Shown: one piece after another, positions 9,063 to 17,780 of the stretch
Layout of the letters: each line of letters opens with the position of its first letter
How positions within the stretch are numbered: position 1 is the stretch's first letter
NCBI GenBank assembly: GCA_016711405.1
Contig: JADJSZ010000017.1
Coordinates: 39,771 to 103,770, forward strand
Direction: 5' to 3'
DNA: 64,000 nt
Source of the DNA: Candidatus Hadersleviella danica
GTDB lineage: Bacteria; Chloroflexota; Anaerolineae; Promineifilales; Promineifilaceae
Translations under genes and position numbers: made by a program
Notes under the pieces: generated by a model
What the model saw: only the letters and a program-made list of their open reading frames with translations
The model's database searches: none
What the model was told of the DNA's origin: nothing

Positions 9063-11884
9063 ATGTCTACATACGCCATTCTCGACCTCGAAACGACAGG
9101 GCTAGACCCCCGCACTTCCTCCATCATTGAAATTGGCATTTTGCTGTTGCAAGATGGCGAAGTGGTGGAGGAATACAGCACCTTCGTTCGGCCGCACACC
9201 GCCATCCCCCCCGAAATCACCGACATTACGGGCATTACCGATGCCATGGTGGCCGATGCCCCCAGCCTGTTCAAGCTCCGCGCCCAAGTGCGCCGCTTGC
9301 TGGCCGACCATGTCATCATCGGGCACAACGTCAGCTTTGATGTGGGCTTTTTGCAACAGGAAGAGATGGCGCTCCACAACCGCACCATTGACACCGTCAC
9401 CCTCGCCTCGGTTTTGCTCCCCAACGCGGGGCGGTATGGGCTGGAATATCTGGCCAACTACCTCAATTTGCCCTTGCCCGAACACGGCCAAAGCCATCGC
9501 GCCCTCGATGATTGCCTGCTCACGGCCGAACTCTTCCTCGCCCTCCACGAGCAAGCGGCCAAACTCGATGTGGCCATCCTGAGCGAAATTGCCGAAGCGG
9601 GCTTGCGGGTGGGCTGGGGCGAGGCGCGTTTTTTTGAGGAGGCGCTCAAAACGGCCGTGCGCGAAGCGTATAGCGGCGGCAAAAAAGCCCCCGCCAAAGC
9701 GGGCCGCCACCAAAAAGAGCTGTTCAAACCACCTGCCATCGAAGCCAAAACCCTAACCCCCAAAGAAAAGCCCGACCAAATCCCCAGCGAGGAAATTTTG
9801 GGCATGTTTGGCCCCAAGGGGAACTTCGCCCGCACCTTCACAGGCTTCGAGGCGCGGGCAGAGCAGGTGGATATGGTCTCGGCCGTTATTCAGGCGTTCA
9901 ACGAGGGCAAACATTTGCTCATCGAGGCGGGCACGGGCACAGGCAAGAGCGTTGGGTATCTGTTGCCAGCCGCTTTTTGGGCAGTGCTCAACGGCCGTCG
10001 CGTCGTCGTCTCCACCAACACCATCAACCTGCAAGACCAACTCGTCCAAAAAGACATCCCCGAACTCCAGCGCGTCTTGCCCTTCGAGTTTCGCGCCACG
10101 GTGCGCAAGGGGCGGAGCAACTACGTGTGTACGCGGCTCTTCCAACAATTGCGCCACAAAGGGCCGCAATCGGCCGAGGAGATGGCCTTGTACGGCCGTA
10201 TGCTCGTCTGGCTCCCCCAAACCATCACGGGCGACAAAGGGGAAATCACCCTGCGCAACTTGGACGAGCGGCTGATGTGGGACAAGCTGAGCGCCGACAA
10301 CGACATTTGCACCAGCGAACTGTGCGCCGAAAACCGTTGCCCGCGCCACATCGCCCAACGCCGCGCCGATACGTCGCATGTGGTCATCGTCAACCACGCC
10401 CTCCTGCTTTCCGATTTGGCCAACGAGAACCACATCTTGCCCCCCTTCCAAGATTTAATCGTGGATGAGGCGCACCACCTCGAGTTGGCCGTGACCAGCG
10501 GCCTCAGTTTTGAGGCGGATAAGCGCGTGCTAGAGCGCACGGTGCAGGATGTGGTACGGCCGAATGCGGGTCTGCTCGACCAGATGACGGGCAAAACGAA
10601 CATGATTGCCCCCGACCAACGCGCCGCCCTCAATGGCCTCGTCAACAAAGTGCAAGAGGCGGCCAGTTTGGCCATGGTGCGCCTCGATGAGTTTTTCGCC
10701 ACCTTACACTACTTTTTGCAAGATTATGTGCGCGGCCGTAGCAATTTTGCCCAACAAGTGCGCCTGACAGCGGCCGAACGCGCCCAACCCAACTTCGACG
10801 AAGTCACCTTGGGCTGGGACAACCTCAACAAACCGCTCTACAACATGGTCAAATCGCTCAAAAGCATTGCCGAGGTGGTGGTTGAGTTGGCCGAGAGCTA
10901 CGAGATTGACGACGTTGAATTGCTCATCCAAAGCGTCACCACCGCCTTGCGGGGGCTGGAAGAGACGCGCACCAACATCGAAAACATCATTGCCGACCCC
11001 AAGCCCGATTTTATTTATTGGGCGGAAATTATGAAGGACAAGCTCTCGCTCCACGCCGCGCCATTGCATGTGGGACCGCTGGTGGAGGAATATATTTTCC
11101 ACGCCAAAGAGACGGTTGTGCTGACCAGTGCCACGCTTCGCACAGCCCCCGCTTTTGGCGAAACAGAGCCATCGTTCAGCTACATTCGCCAACGGCTCCA
11201 CGCCCACGATGCCTATGAACTCGCGCTCGGCTCGCCCTTCGATTACAAGGCCAACGCCCTGCTCTATTTGGCCACCGACATGCCCGAACCGAACCAGCCC
11301 GGCTATGACCGGTACGTGGCGCAAGCGCTCATAGATTGTGCGGTGACAATGAGCGGCCGTACCCTCGCTCTGTTCACCTCTTACCAGCACATGCGCGAAA
11401 TCACCCAACAAATTCGGGAGCCGTTGCGCCGGGCAGGCATCACCGTGTTGGCGCAATCCGATGGCGGCTCACGCCAGCAAATTACAGACCAATTCCGCGA
11501 CCCCAATAGCAAGACGATTTTGCTGGGCACAAAGTCGTTTTGGGAGGGGGTGGACATCCCCGGCGACAATTTGCAGGTGGTGGTGCTTGTCAAAATCCCG
11601 TTTGATGTGCCCTCAGACCCCGTTTTTGCGGCGCGTTCGGAGACGTTTGACAACTCCTTTTTCGAGTATTCGATTCCCGAGGCGGTGCTGAGATGGCGGC
11701 AGGGATTCGGCCGTCTCATTCGCCGCAAAAGCGATGAGGGGTGGTGCTCGTGCTGGATAAGCGGGTGCTCTCCAAACGCTACGGCCAAGCATTCACCGAT
11801 GCCCTCCCCGAATGCACCACCATCCGCCAACCCACCACCCGCATCCCCGAATTGCTGGTGCGCTGGTTTAAGCGGGAGAAGTGA
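9063..11884 (+). CDS. dinG: DnaQ-DinG fusion: 3'-5' exonuclease and XPD-type helicase
   Basis: A superfamily 2 DNA helicase of about 940 residues with an N-terminal proofreading-type exonuclease. Residues 1-170 carry the DEDDh set: DLETTGLDP, HNVSFDVGFL and HRALDD. The helicase has Walker A EAGTGTGKSVGYL, spaced cysteines for an FeS cluster (YVCTRLF, then three more around CTSELCAENRCPRH), the DEAH box VDEAHHLE, TSATLRT, and motifs V-VI in GTKSFWEGVDIPG and QGFGRLIRR. The start at 9063 (MSTYAILDLE) is preferred over 9000, since the extra 21 residues are encoded by repeats. After GFGRLIRRKSDEG a G4 run at 11738-11741 lacks one G; restoring it reads VVLVLDKRVLSKRYG and ends at 11884 instead of 11975. 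The family acts in repair and replication-conflict resolution. Confidence 0.9.
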
Positions 11885-11977
11885 TTCGTCCTCGTCCCTC
11901 GTCCTTTGTCATTTGGAACTTCGGCCGTTCCCGTGTCGTTGTAAGGGGTGTCTAACCACGACAAGGAGATTTTAACC

Positions 11978-12811
11978 ATGAAACGATACCTACTTTTGAC
12001 ATTGCTCTTTTTGGCCGCCTGCTCTCCCAGCACCACAGCCGAACCCACCAGTTACCCCGCGCCAGATGTGGCTCCCGCCACGGCACAGCCCGCTTACCCC
12101 AGCCCCGAACAGCCTGTCTCATCGGCCGACCCATCCCCCTACCCCGAACCCATGCCCGAACAACTTTTGCCCGCCACAGGGGAATTCCCCCTCTCGCTCG
12201 CCCAACCCGCCACCATGCCCGATGGCGCGACCATCACCCTCATCCGTCTCGAGGATTCTCGTTGCCCGCCCGATGTGACTTGTGTGTGGGCGGGTGAATT
12301 AGCGGCCGAGGTGGAAATTGCCACGGCCGTTGGCCTCACCGAAACCTTGCGCCTGACCACGCTGGAAGCAGTCGTTTCTAATGTGCTGGGGGGCCACCTG
12401 TTGCAAGTCATCACGGCCGAGCCACAGCCGCTGAGTACCGACAATGTTGCTCCCGAGGCGTACAAATTGGTCATCGGCCGTACCGAATCCAAAACCACCA
12501 ACGGGATCTACTATTTGGATAGTGTGGATGTGTCGCTGATGGAATCCTTCCCCTTGCAAGCCAGTGCCCGCCTCGTCGGCAACTTTGCCGATGGTTGCAC
12601 CTCGCTGGCAAAGGTTGAAACGATGCGCGAAGGCAACCAATTTACGCTCACCCCCATCGTTACCCGCCCTGCGGATATGATGTGTACGGAAGCGCTCGTG
12701 CCCTTTGAGGAAAATGTGTCGCTCGACATCCAAGGACTCCCTGCGGGGACATATACGGTGGTGGTCGGGGAAATCTCGGCCGAATTCACCCTCGACGTAG
12801 ATAACGAATAA
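11978..12811 (+). CDS. Secreted lipoprotein with DSRCPxxVxCVWAG motif
   Basis: Exported lipoprotein of 277 residues. ATG 11978 has AAGGAG 11 bases upstream and begins with a type II signal peptide, MKRYLLLTLLFLAAC, whose Cys15 is the lipidation site. A Pro/Ser-rich linker of about 45 residues (PAYPSPEQP) is followed by a beta-rich domain with EDSRCPPDVTCVWAGE, a motif I know from uncharacterised bacterial lipoproteins and in which the two cysteines probably form a disulfide. The C-terminal 90 residues look like a second beta-sandwich. Function unknown. It stands alone, with a terminator directly after it. Confidence 0.8.
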   Translation: MKRYLLLTLLFLAACSPSTTAEPTSYPAPDVAPATAQPAYPSPEQPVSSADPSPYPEPMPEQLLPATGEFPLSLAQPATMPDGATITLIRLEDSRCPPDVTCVWAGELAAEVEIATAVGLTETLRLTTLEAVVSNVLGGHLLQVITAEPQPLSTDNVAPEAYKLVIGRTESKTTNGIYYLDSVDVSLMESFPLQASARLVGNFADGCTSLAKVETMREGNQFTLTPIVTRPADMMCTEALVPFEENVSLDIQGLPAGTYTVVVGEISAEFTLDVDNE

Positions 12812-12833
12812 CCAGTAACGAATAACCAACAAC

Positions 12834-12871
12834 AAAAAAGGACGACCCTTTGCGGGGATCGTCCTTTTTTG
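12834..12871 (+). terminator. Rho-independent terminator after the lipoprotein gene
   Basis: Stem of GGACGA(-)CCC against GGGATCGTCC with one bulged base, flanked by A6 and T6 runs, 23 bases after the stop codon. Confidence 0.85.
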
Positions 12872-13148
12872 TTAGAGAAACTCAGGTCAACAATCACACA
12901 GGAAAATCACTTATCAATGAATCGATATAGCGGACAATTCCATCTGCTCCTCGAGGCGAGCGGCGCGCCCAGCAATCATGCAAACTGATAAAGTTACCGC
13001 TGTGCTGATGAACATGTAGGAGAAGATGAGTGTACCGAACATTGTTGAAGCCCTCGTTGGTTGTAGCTTGTCAATGAATAATGTGTGTATTCTAGTTGAC
13101 TGTCTACCTGATGTGAATAGGCCATTTGGGCCATACGGGTAGGGAGTT

Positions 13149-13345
13149 TTCAGTCTTTCAGTCTTTCAGTCTTTCAGTCCCTTCCTCTCTTTCTCTCTTT
13201 CTCCTCTGCCCCTCTGCCCCTCTGCCCCTCTGCCCCTCTGCTCCCCTGCCCCTCTGCTCCCCTGCCCCTCTGCTCCCCTGCCCCTCTGCTCCCCTGCCTC
13301 TCCGCCCCCTGCCTCCCCTCCTGCCCCCCCCCCTCCCCCACTCTC
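13149..13345. repeat. Tandem octamers AGTCTTTC and CCCCTCTG
   Basis: Four copies of TCAGTCTT are followed by about sixteen copies of an 8-base unit CCCCTCTG/CCCCTGCT. One strand is almost pure pyrimidine, which could adopt triplex-like structure. The same CCCCTGCT unit recurs at 21138-21175 and GGGGCAGAGG at 14855-14890. Confidence 0.8.
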
Positions 13346-13356
13346 GCTCTCTGCGC

Positions 13357-13362
13357 TACAAT
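13357..13362 (+). promoter_or_regulatory. -10 box TACAAT placed for a leaderless transcript
   Basis: TGCGCTACAAT ends 7 bases before the ATG at 13370. Transcription from it would start at or next to the start codon, and no ribosome-binding site fits in between. No -35 can be seen in the pyrimidine tract. Confidence 0.45.
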
Positions 13363-13369
13363 CCTTGTT

Positions 13370-14335
13370 ATGAGTAACTCTACTGACCCACAACCACCCG
13401 TTTACGGCGGCCAAGCCGTGATAGAAGGGGTAATGATGCGCGGCCGACAATCTTTTGCCGTGGCCGTGCGCAATCCCCAAAAAGAAATTGTCATCCACAG
13501 CGAGCCATTGCCTGCCCGCATTTATGATAGCCCCATTAGCCGCACCCCCTTTTTGCGCGGTCTCACTATGTTGTGGGATGCGTTGGGTTTGGGCATGAAA
13601 AGTCTCATGTTCTCGGCCGAAGTCTCCGAACCCGAAGAGGCCAAAGAGAACGAGGCAGGCGATAAAACGGCCGCTCCTCCCCGCAACCCCAACGAAATCT
13701 TCCGCGAACCCGCCATGATAGGCACGATCCTCCTCTCCCTTGGCCTATCCGTCGGCCTGTTCATCGCCCTACCCGCCTTCATCGCCCACCTCATCGTCAG
13801 CAGTGAAGAGGCCAATTTGCTGAGTAGCCTCATCGAAGGGCTGGTACGGCTGGTCATTTTCATCGGCTACATCTGGGGCATCGGCCTCATGCCCGATATT
13901 CAGCGCGTCTATGGTTATCATGGCGCCGAACACAAAACGATTAACGCCTACGAAGCAGGCGCGGAACTCACCCCCGCCTCCGTGGCGCGGTTTCCCTTAG
14001 AACATCCCCGCTGTGGGACAGGCTTTTTGCTCACCGTCGTCCTCATTTCCATCGTGCTGTTTAGCTTTTTCCCACCTCTTCCCGTACTTGTGCGCATCTT
14101 GTCCCGCATTTTGCTCATCCCCGTCATTGCGGGCATCTCCTATGAGTTCTTGCGCTTCACCGCCCGCCATCAGGACAAAGCGTTTATTCGCGCCATTACC
14201 AAGCCCAACTTGGCCATGCAAAAGCTAACCACGCGGGAACCTGACCACGACATGCTCGAGGTGGCCATCGCCGCCTTCCAACAAGTCCGCGCCTATGATG
14301 AGCGCCATGAACTCCAAGCGGCGGCGGCCGATTAA
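13370..14335 (+). CDS. DUF1385 (YqhQ-like) membrane protein
   Basis: DUF1385 family protein of 321 residues, close to the usual length. The N-terminus has the family hallmark YGGQAVIEGVMMRG, then a charged insert (60-90), hydrophobic segments at about 118-145 and 155-175, the conserved YHGAEHKTINAYEAG with its histidines, and PLEHPRCGTGFLL leading into further membrane helices (about 225-265). The family is universal in Firmicutes and common in Chloroflexi; its biochemical role is not established, though the HGAEHK and CGT residues suggest metal binding. It stands alone, flanked by repeat-filled spacers. Confidence 0.85.
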   Translation: MSNSTDPQPPVYGGQAVIEGVMMRGRQSFAVAVRNPQKEIVIHSEPLPARIYDSPISRTPFLRGLTMLWDALGLGMKSLMFSAEVSEPEEAKENEAGDKTAAPPRNPNEIFREPAMIGTILLSLGLSVGLFIALPAFIAHLIVSSEEANLLSSLIEGLVRLVIFIGYIWGIGLMPDIQRVYGYHGAEHKTINAYEAGAELTPASVARFPLEHPRCGTGFLLTVVLISIVLFSFFPPLPVLVRILSRILLIPVIAGISYEFLRFTARHQDKAFIRAITKPNLAMQKLTTREPDHDMLEVAIAAFQQVRAYDERHELQAAAAD

Positions 14336-14337
14336 CA

Positions 14338-14432
14338 AAGATAGAGACGAGAGATAGAGATAGAGGAACCCTTCGTCGGCCAAACAACCATGGCTCCCTC
14401 TATCTCTATCTCAATCCTCTATCTCCTCCCCT
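14338..14432. repeat. Inverted repeat of ATAGAG hexamers
   Basis: GATAGAGACGAGAGATAGAG and its complement CTCTATCTCTATCTC (14397-14430) face each other across 30 bases, giving a long hairpin in the spacer. The same family recurs at 27103-27120 and 27270-27300. Confidence 0.7.
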
Positions 14433-14439
14433 TCTCCCC

Positions 14440-14847
14440 ATGACCACAGGCTCCATTCTCTTCTCCCTCGCCCTGCTCCTGCTGGTGGGGTTGTTTATTG
14501 CACGGCCGTTTTTGCTCCCCGCCCCACGGCCGCCCCGCCAATCCGAGCGGCAAATTTTGCTGGCCCAGCAAGAGGCGTTGCTGGCCCAAATCCAAGCCAT
14601 TGACTTTGATGTCGAAACGGGCAAAGTGATGCCCGAAGACCACACGGCCGAACGCCACCACCTCCTCCACCAAGCGGCCCAAATCATGGCCGAGCTAGAA
14701 GCCACGGCCGCCACCCCCTCCGCCCAAGCCATCGAAGCGGCCGTGCGCGACCTGCGCCAAAAAGGGCACGGCCGCTTTTGCCCCCAATGCGGCACGGCCG
14801 TGGGGGTGGGGGATAAGTTTTGTGCCAGTTGCGGGGGGCTGTTTTAG
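14440..14847 (+). CDS. Membrane-anchored CcmI-like protein with zinc ribbon
   Basis: Protein of 135 residues: an N-terminal membrane helix (SILFSLALLLLVGLFIA, residues 5-22), a helical segment of about 60 residues (IQAIDFDVETGKVMPED) like the periplasmic heme-lyase helper CcmI/CycH, and a C-terminal zinc ribbon, FCPQCG...FCASCG. The next gene encodes a cytochrome c domain, so a role in handling apocytochrome or assembling that protein is plausible (inference). The start ATG follows a repeat spacer directly, with no clear ribosome-binding site. Confidence 0.65.
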   Translation: MTTGSILFSLALLLLVGLFIARPFLLPAPRPPRQSERQILLAQQEALLAQIQAIDFDVETGKVMPEDHTAERHHLLHQAAQIMAELEATAATPSAQAIEAAVRDLRQKGHGRFCPQCGTAVGVGDKFCASCGGLF

Positions 14848-16402
14848 TGCGCAGGGGCGCAGAGGGGCAGAGGAGCAGAGGAGCAGGGGAGTATCTCGCT
14901 CACCCTCTCTTCCTCCCTTGCTCTCTCCCTCTCTCTTCTCTCTTCTCTCTTCTCTCTTCCCAATCAAACCCTGCCCGACCCCATCCCGCCCACGGCCGAC
15001 CCCGCCAGCGGGCTGGCCATTTACAACGAAGCGGTGCGCCGTTTGCCACGGCACCACAGGCATGGGCGATGGCGAAATGGCCGCCCAAGCCCTCCTGCCC
15101 CCCACTCAATTCGGGGTGGCCAGCTATTGGGAAACGGCCGACCCCGCTCTGATGTTCGACACCATCCAAAACGGCAGTTTAGAGAGCGGTATGCCCGGCT
15201 TTGGCGAAGGGCAAAACAGCAACCCACTCAGCGAAACGCAAATTTGGGATGTCATCGCCGCCCTGACCGAACTGCCCAGCCTGAACCAGCCCATTCCCAC
15301 AGCGGCCGTGCAGGGGCAAGTCACCAACCAAACCACGGGCGAAGTTGTGACCGAAGGAACTGTCTTTTTACAGGCGTTCACGGCCGATTTTGAGGAGGGG
15401 TTGCGCCTCGAGCAACCGCTCACGGCCGACGGCCGCTTCAACTTTGCCCTGCAAGATGTGCCCCCCCAATGGGTCTACCGCGTCATCATCCGCACGGCCG
15501 ACGGGCTGGAATTTGGGAGCGAATTTGGCCAACTGAGTCCCAATCAGCCCACCCTCGAGCTGGCCTTGGGCACGTATGCGCCGACCCAAGATGCGGCCGT
15601 CTTGGCCATTGCCCAGCTCGATGTGTTCGTGGAGTTCAGCCCAGCGGCCGTTTCGGTCAGCGAACTGTATTTGCTGGACAACCGCTCCAACGCCGTTTTT
15701 GTGGGGGAAACAGGGGATTTTACGGAGGGCACTGTGCAGATTAACGTGCCCGAAGGGGCGCAAAATGTCTCTTTTTGGCGGGGGCTGGGAACCAGCGCGG
15801 CCGATTTTGTGCCCGCCGATGAGCAAATGCGCCCCCTCTCCGCCACCACATGGGCGTTCGCCCGCCCCGTCAGCGCGGGCGAAGCGGTTTTGCAACTCGT
15901 CGTGCGCTACGATTTGCCCTACAACCGCCAAGCGACCATCAGCCACCCCGCCCCGTACCCCATCGGCCAAGCCAATTTGTTTGTGCCCCAAGGGGCGGTG
16001 GCGGTGGATGGCACGGCCGGGGAGTGGCAACCCACCACCAGCCTCGTGCCCAATTTTGAGCAGTACCAGCGGCCGTCTCTCCTCGCTGGCCAATCCTTGG
16101 CCATCTCGCTCAGCGGCCACCCCGCGTGGGTAACAGACAGCGATGGCAATTTGCTCCCCAATCGGGATGCCCAGCAGGAGTTGTGGCTGGGGTTGGGGGC
16201 GTTGGGATTGGCTCTGGGTGCGGCCGTCTACACCGTTTACCACTGGCGCACCAGCCCGCCCCCCCTCCACCCGCGTGATGCCCTGCTCCAAGCCCTCGCC
16301 GCCCTCGACGCGGCCCACGAACAACATCCCCTCCCCAAACGCGCCCACGAACAACAACGGCAAACCCTAAAGAGGGAACTATTGGCTGTTTGGGAAGATT
16401 AG
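14822..16402 (+). CDS. Membrane-bound cytochrome c-domain protein, N-terminus uncertain
   Basis: Extracytoplasmic protein with a class I cytochrome c domain, a carboxypeptidase-regulatory-like beta domain (from about residue 165: VQGQVTNQTTGEVV) and a second beta region, then one C-terminal membrane helix (LGLGALGLALGAAVYTVYHW) and a short cytoplasmic helix. The heme site is CAVCHG (CxxCH); the distal Met could be in ESGMPGFG. In the frame as given the first 60 residues are repeat-derived. Bases 14960-15035 read better in another frame (TLPDPIPPTADPASGLAIYN), the usual lead-in to a CxxCH, so an indel lies near 15030 and the true start is not resolved. It follows the CcmI-like gene and probably works with it. 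Electron carrier for an unknown oxidoreductase. Confidence 0.7.
   Translation: MPVAGGCFSAQGRRGAEEQRSRGVSRSPSLPPLLSPSLFSLLSSLFPIKPCPTPSRPRPTPPAGWPFTTKRCAVCHGTTGMGDGEMAAQALLPPTQFGVASYWETADPALMFDTIQNGSLESGMPGFGEGQNSNPLSETQIWDVIAALTELPSLNQPIPTAAVQGQVTNQTTGEVVTEGTVFLQAFTADFEEGLRLEQPLTADGRFNFALQDVPPQWVYRVIIRTADGLEFGSEFGQLSPNQPTLELALGTYAPTQDAAVLAIAQLDVFVEFSPAAVSVSELYLLDNRSNAVFVGETGDFTEGTVQINVPEGAQNVSFWRGLGTSAADFVPADEQMRPLSATTWAFARPVSAGEAVLQLVVRYDLPYNRQATISHPAPYPIGQANLFVPQGAVAVDGTAGEWQPTTSLVPNFEQYQRPSLLAGQSLAISLSGHPAWVTDSDGNLLPNRDAQQELWLGLGALGLALGAAVYTVYHWRTSPPPLHPRDALLQALAALDAAHEQHPLPKRAHEQQRQTLKRELLAVWED
14848..14963. repeat. Repeat spacer GGGGCAGAGG / CTCTCTTCTCTCTTC
   Basis: Polypurine units (GAGCAGAGGAGCAGGGGA) and then polypyrimidine units (CTTCTCTCTTCTCTCTTC), opposite in strand bias, so the spacer can fold back. 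The pyrimidine part is translated as Ser-Leu-Phe repeats in front of the cytochrome gene. Confidence 0.75.
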
Positions 16403-16500
16403 TCATTTGTCATTCGCCATTCGTCATTGGCAAATAATTCGCCCCACCAACACCTCATTCATTCCGCAATCCCCATTCCGCAATCCCCTTCCCCGAGGTC
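16403..16500. repeat. Repeat spacer CATTCGTCATT / CCGCAATCCCCATT
   Basis: Two families side by side: TCATTCGCCATTCGTCATTGG, then ATTCCGCAATCCCCATTCCG. The second is the family that also lies inside the murF reading frame at 44027-44063. Confidence 0.75.
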
Positions 16501-16503
16501 TCC

Positions 16504-17775
16504 ATGTCCCTCCCCATCTCCTCCATAGATGTTCTCATCGTTGGCACAGGGCCAGCGGGTAGCTCCACCGCCCTGCATTTGCTCCAACAAGACCCTGCAT
16601 GGGCGGGGCGCATCATCATGGTGGACAAGGCGGTGCACCCCCGCGAAAAGCTGTGCGGGGGGGGCATTACCCACTTGGGCGAAAACGTGCTCACCCGCCT
16701 TGGTCTGCCCTTCGAGCCAACCAACTTCCCCGTGCGCGAGGTGCGCCTTGTCTACCAAAACGAAAGTTACTCGTTTCGGGGCAACCCCGCCTTTCGCATC
16801 GTCCACCGCGCCCAGTTTGACCATTGGCTGGTAGAGCAGGTCATCGGCCGTGGGGTAGATGTCCACCAAGGGGAGACACTTCTCGAGGTGACACCCCACG
16901 AAACGCATGTCGAGGTGGTGACGGACAAGGCGATTTACCACGCCAAGGTGCTGGTCGCGGCCGATGGCTCCCGCTCCCGCATCCGCGCCAAGCTCAAATG
17001 GGACGACGACTCCCGCGTCGCCCGGCTCATCGAAGTGCTAACCCCCGAAAGCCCCCACGCATGGGAATTCCGCGACGGGGTGGCCATTTTCGATTTTAGC
17101 CAGATGACGGGGGCGGGGTTGCAGGGGTATTACTGGGATTTTCCCAGCATTGTGGGGGGCACGTTGCAGATGAATCGGGGGGTGTTTGATAGCCGCGCCC
17201 GCCCCGAACGGCCGAAAGCAGACCTCAAAGAGACCTTGCGCGAGGCGCTGGCCGAGCGGGAGCGCAACTTGGACGACTACACGATAAAGGGGCATCCCAT
17301 CCGTTGGTTCGATAAAAACGGCCGTTTTTCCCAGCCGCGCATCCTCCTCGAAGGCGATGCGGCGGGGGCCGACCCACTCTTTGGCGAGGGGATTTCGTTT
17401 GCCTTGGGGTATGGGTTGGTGGCCGCCCAAACTGTGCAACACGCCTTCGCCAGTGGCGATTTCAGCATGGCCGATTACCGCCAGCGCATTATCCGCGACC
17501 CGTTGCTCCGCAGTTTGCCCACCCGTGTGTGGTTCGCGAAATTTGCCTATCTGATGAAGTACCCGTGGTTTGTGCGCTGGGGCTGGCGCATGGCGCGGCG
17601 CATTATTGGCTGGACACGGTGGCGGGATGCGGCATATGATGTTGGCCCCGTGCGTGGGCGAGAGGTCGTGGAACGGCCGTCCTATGTTCCCAACAAGCCC
17701 TTGCCGCTCCTGCCCGCCCCTACAACGCATTTTGGGGGTGGCCAGCGTTTGGATGGGGAGGATAGGGACGGCTAA
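16504..17775 (+). CDS. Geranylgeranyl-reductase-family FAD oxidoreductase
   Basis: Flavoprotein of 423 residues in the ChlP/digeranylgeranylglycerophospholipid reductase family. The N-terminal dinucleotide fold has VLIVGTGPAGSSTALHL (GxGxxG), followed by EKLCGGGITHLGENVL, the family's CGGG-type motif, and the second FAD site ILLEGDAAGADPLFGEGI. Such enzymes reduce double bonds in prenyl chains of chlorophylls, quinones or lipids. Without pigment genes in the window the substrate is open; a menaquinone or carotenoid-related prenyl chain is one possibility. It is complete, with ATG 16504 after a repeat spacer, and ends 5 bases from the convergent SUMF1-domain gene. Confidence 0.75.
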   Translation: MSLPISSIDVLIVGTGPAGSSTALHLLQQDPAWAGRIIMVDKAVHPREKLCGGGITHLGENVLTRLGLPFEPTNFPVREVRLVYQNESYSFRGNPAFRIVHRAQFDHWLVEQVIGRGVDVHQGETLLEVTPHETHVEVVTDKAIYHAKVLVAADGSRSRIRAKLKWDDDSRVARLIEVLTPESPHAWEFRDGVAIFDFSQMTGAGLQGYYWDFPSIVGGTLQMNRGVFDSRARPERPKADLKETLREALAERERNLDDYTIKGHPIRWFDKNGRFSQPRILLEGDAAGADPLFGEGISFALGYGLVAAQTVQHAFASGDFSMADYRQRIIRDPLLRSLPTRVWFAKFAYLMKYPWFVRWGWRMARRIIGWTRWRDAAYDVGPVRGREVVERPSYVPNKPLPLLPAPTTHFGGGQRLDGEDRDG

Positions 17776-17780
17776 AGCCC

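Larger units (their letters stand above)
12872..13369. other. Intergenic region with pyrimidine repeat arrays
   Basis: About 270 bases without recognisable signals, then arrays of repeats (see 13149-13345). No small ORF is convincing: an 83-residue Pro/Leu/Ser-rich reading of the repeat is an artefact of the array. Confidence 0.5.
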
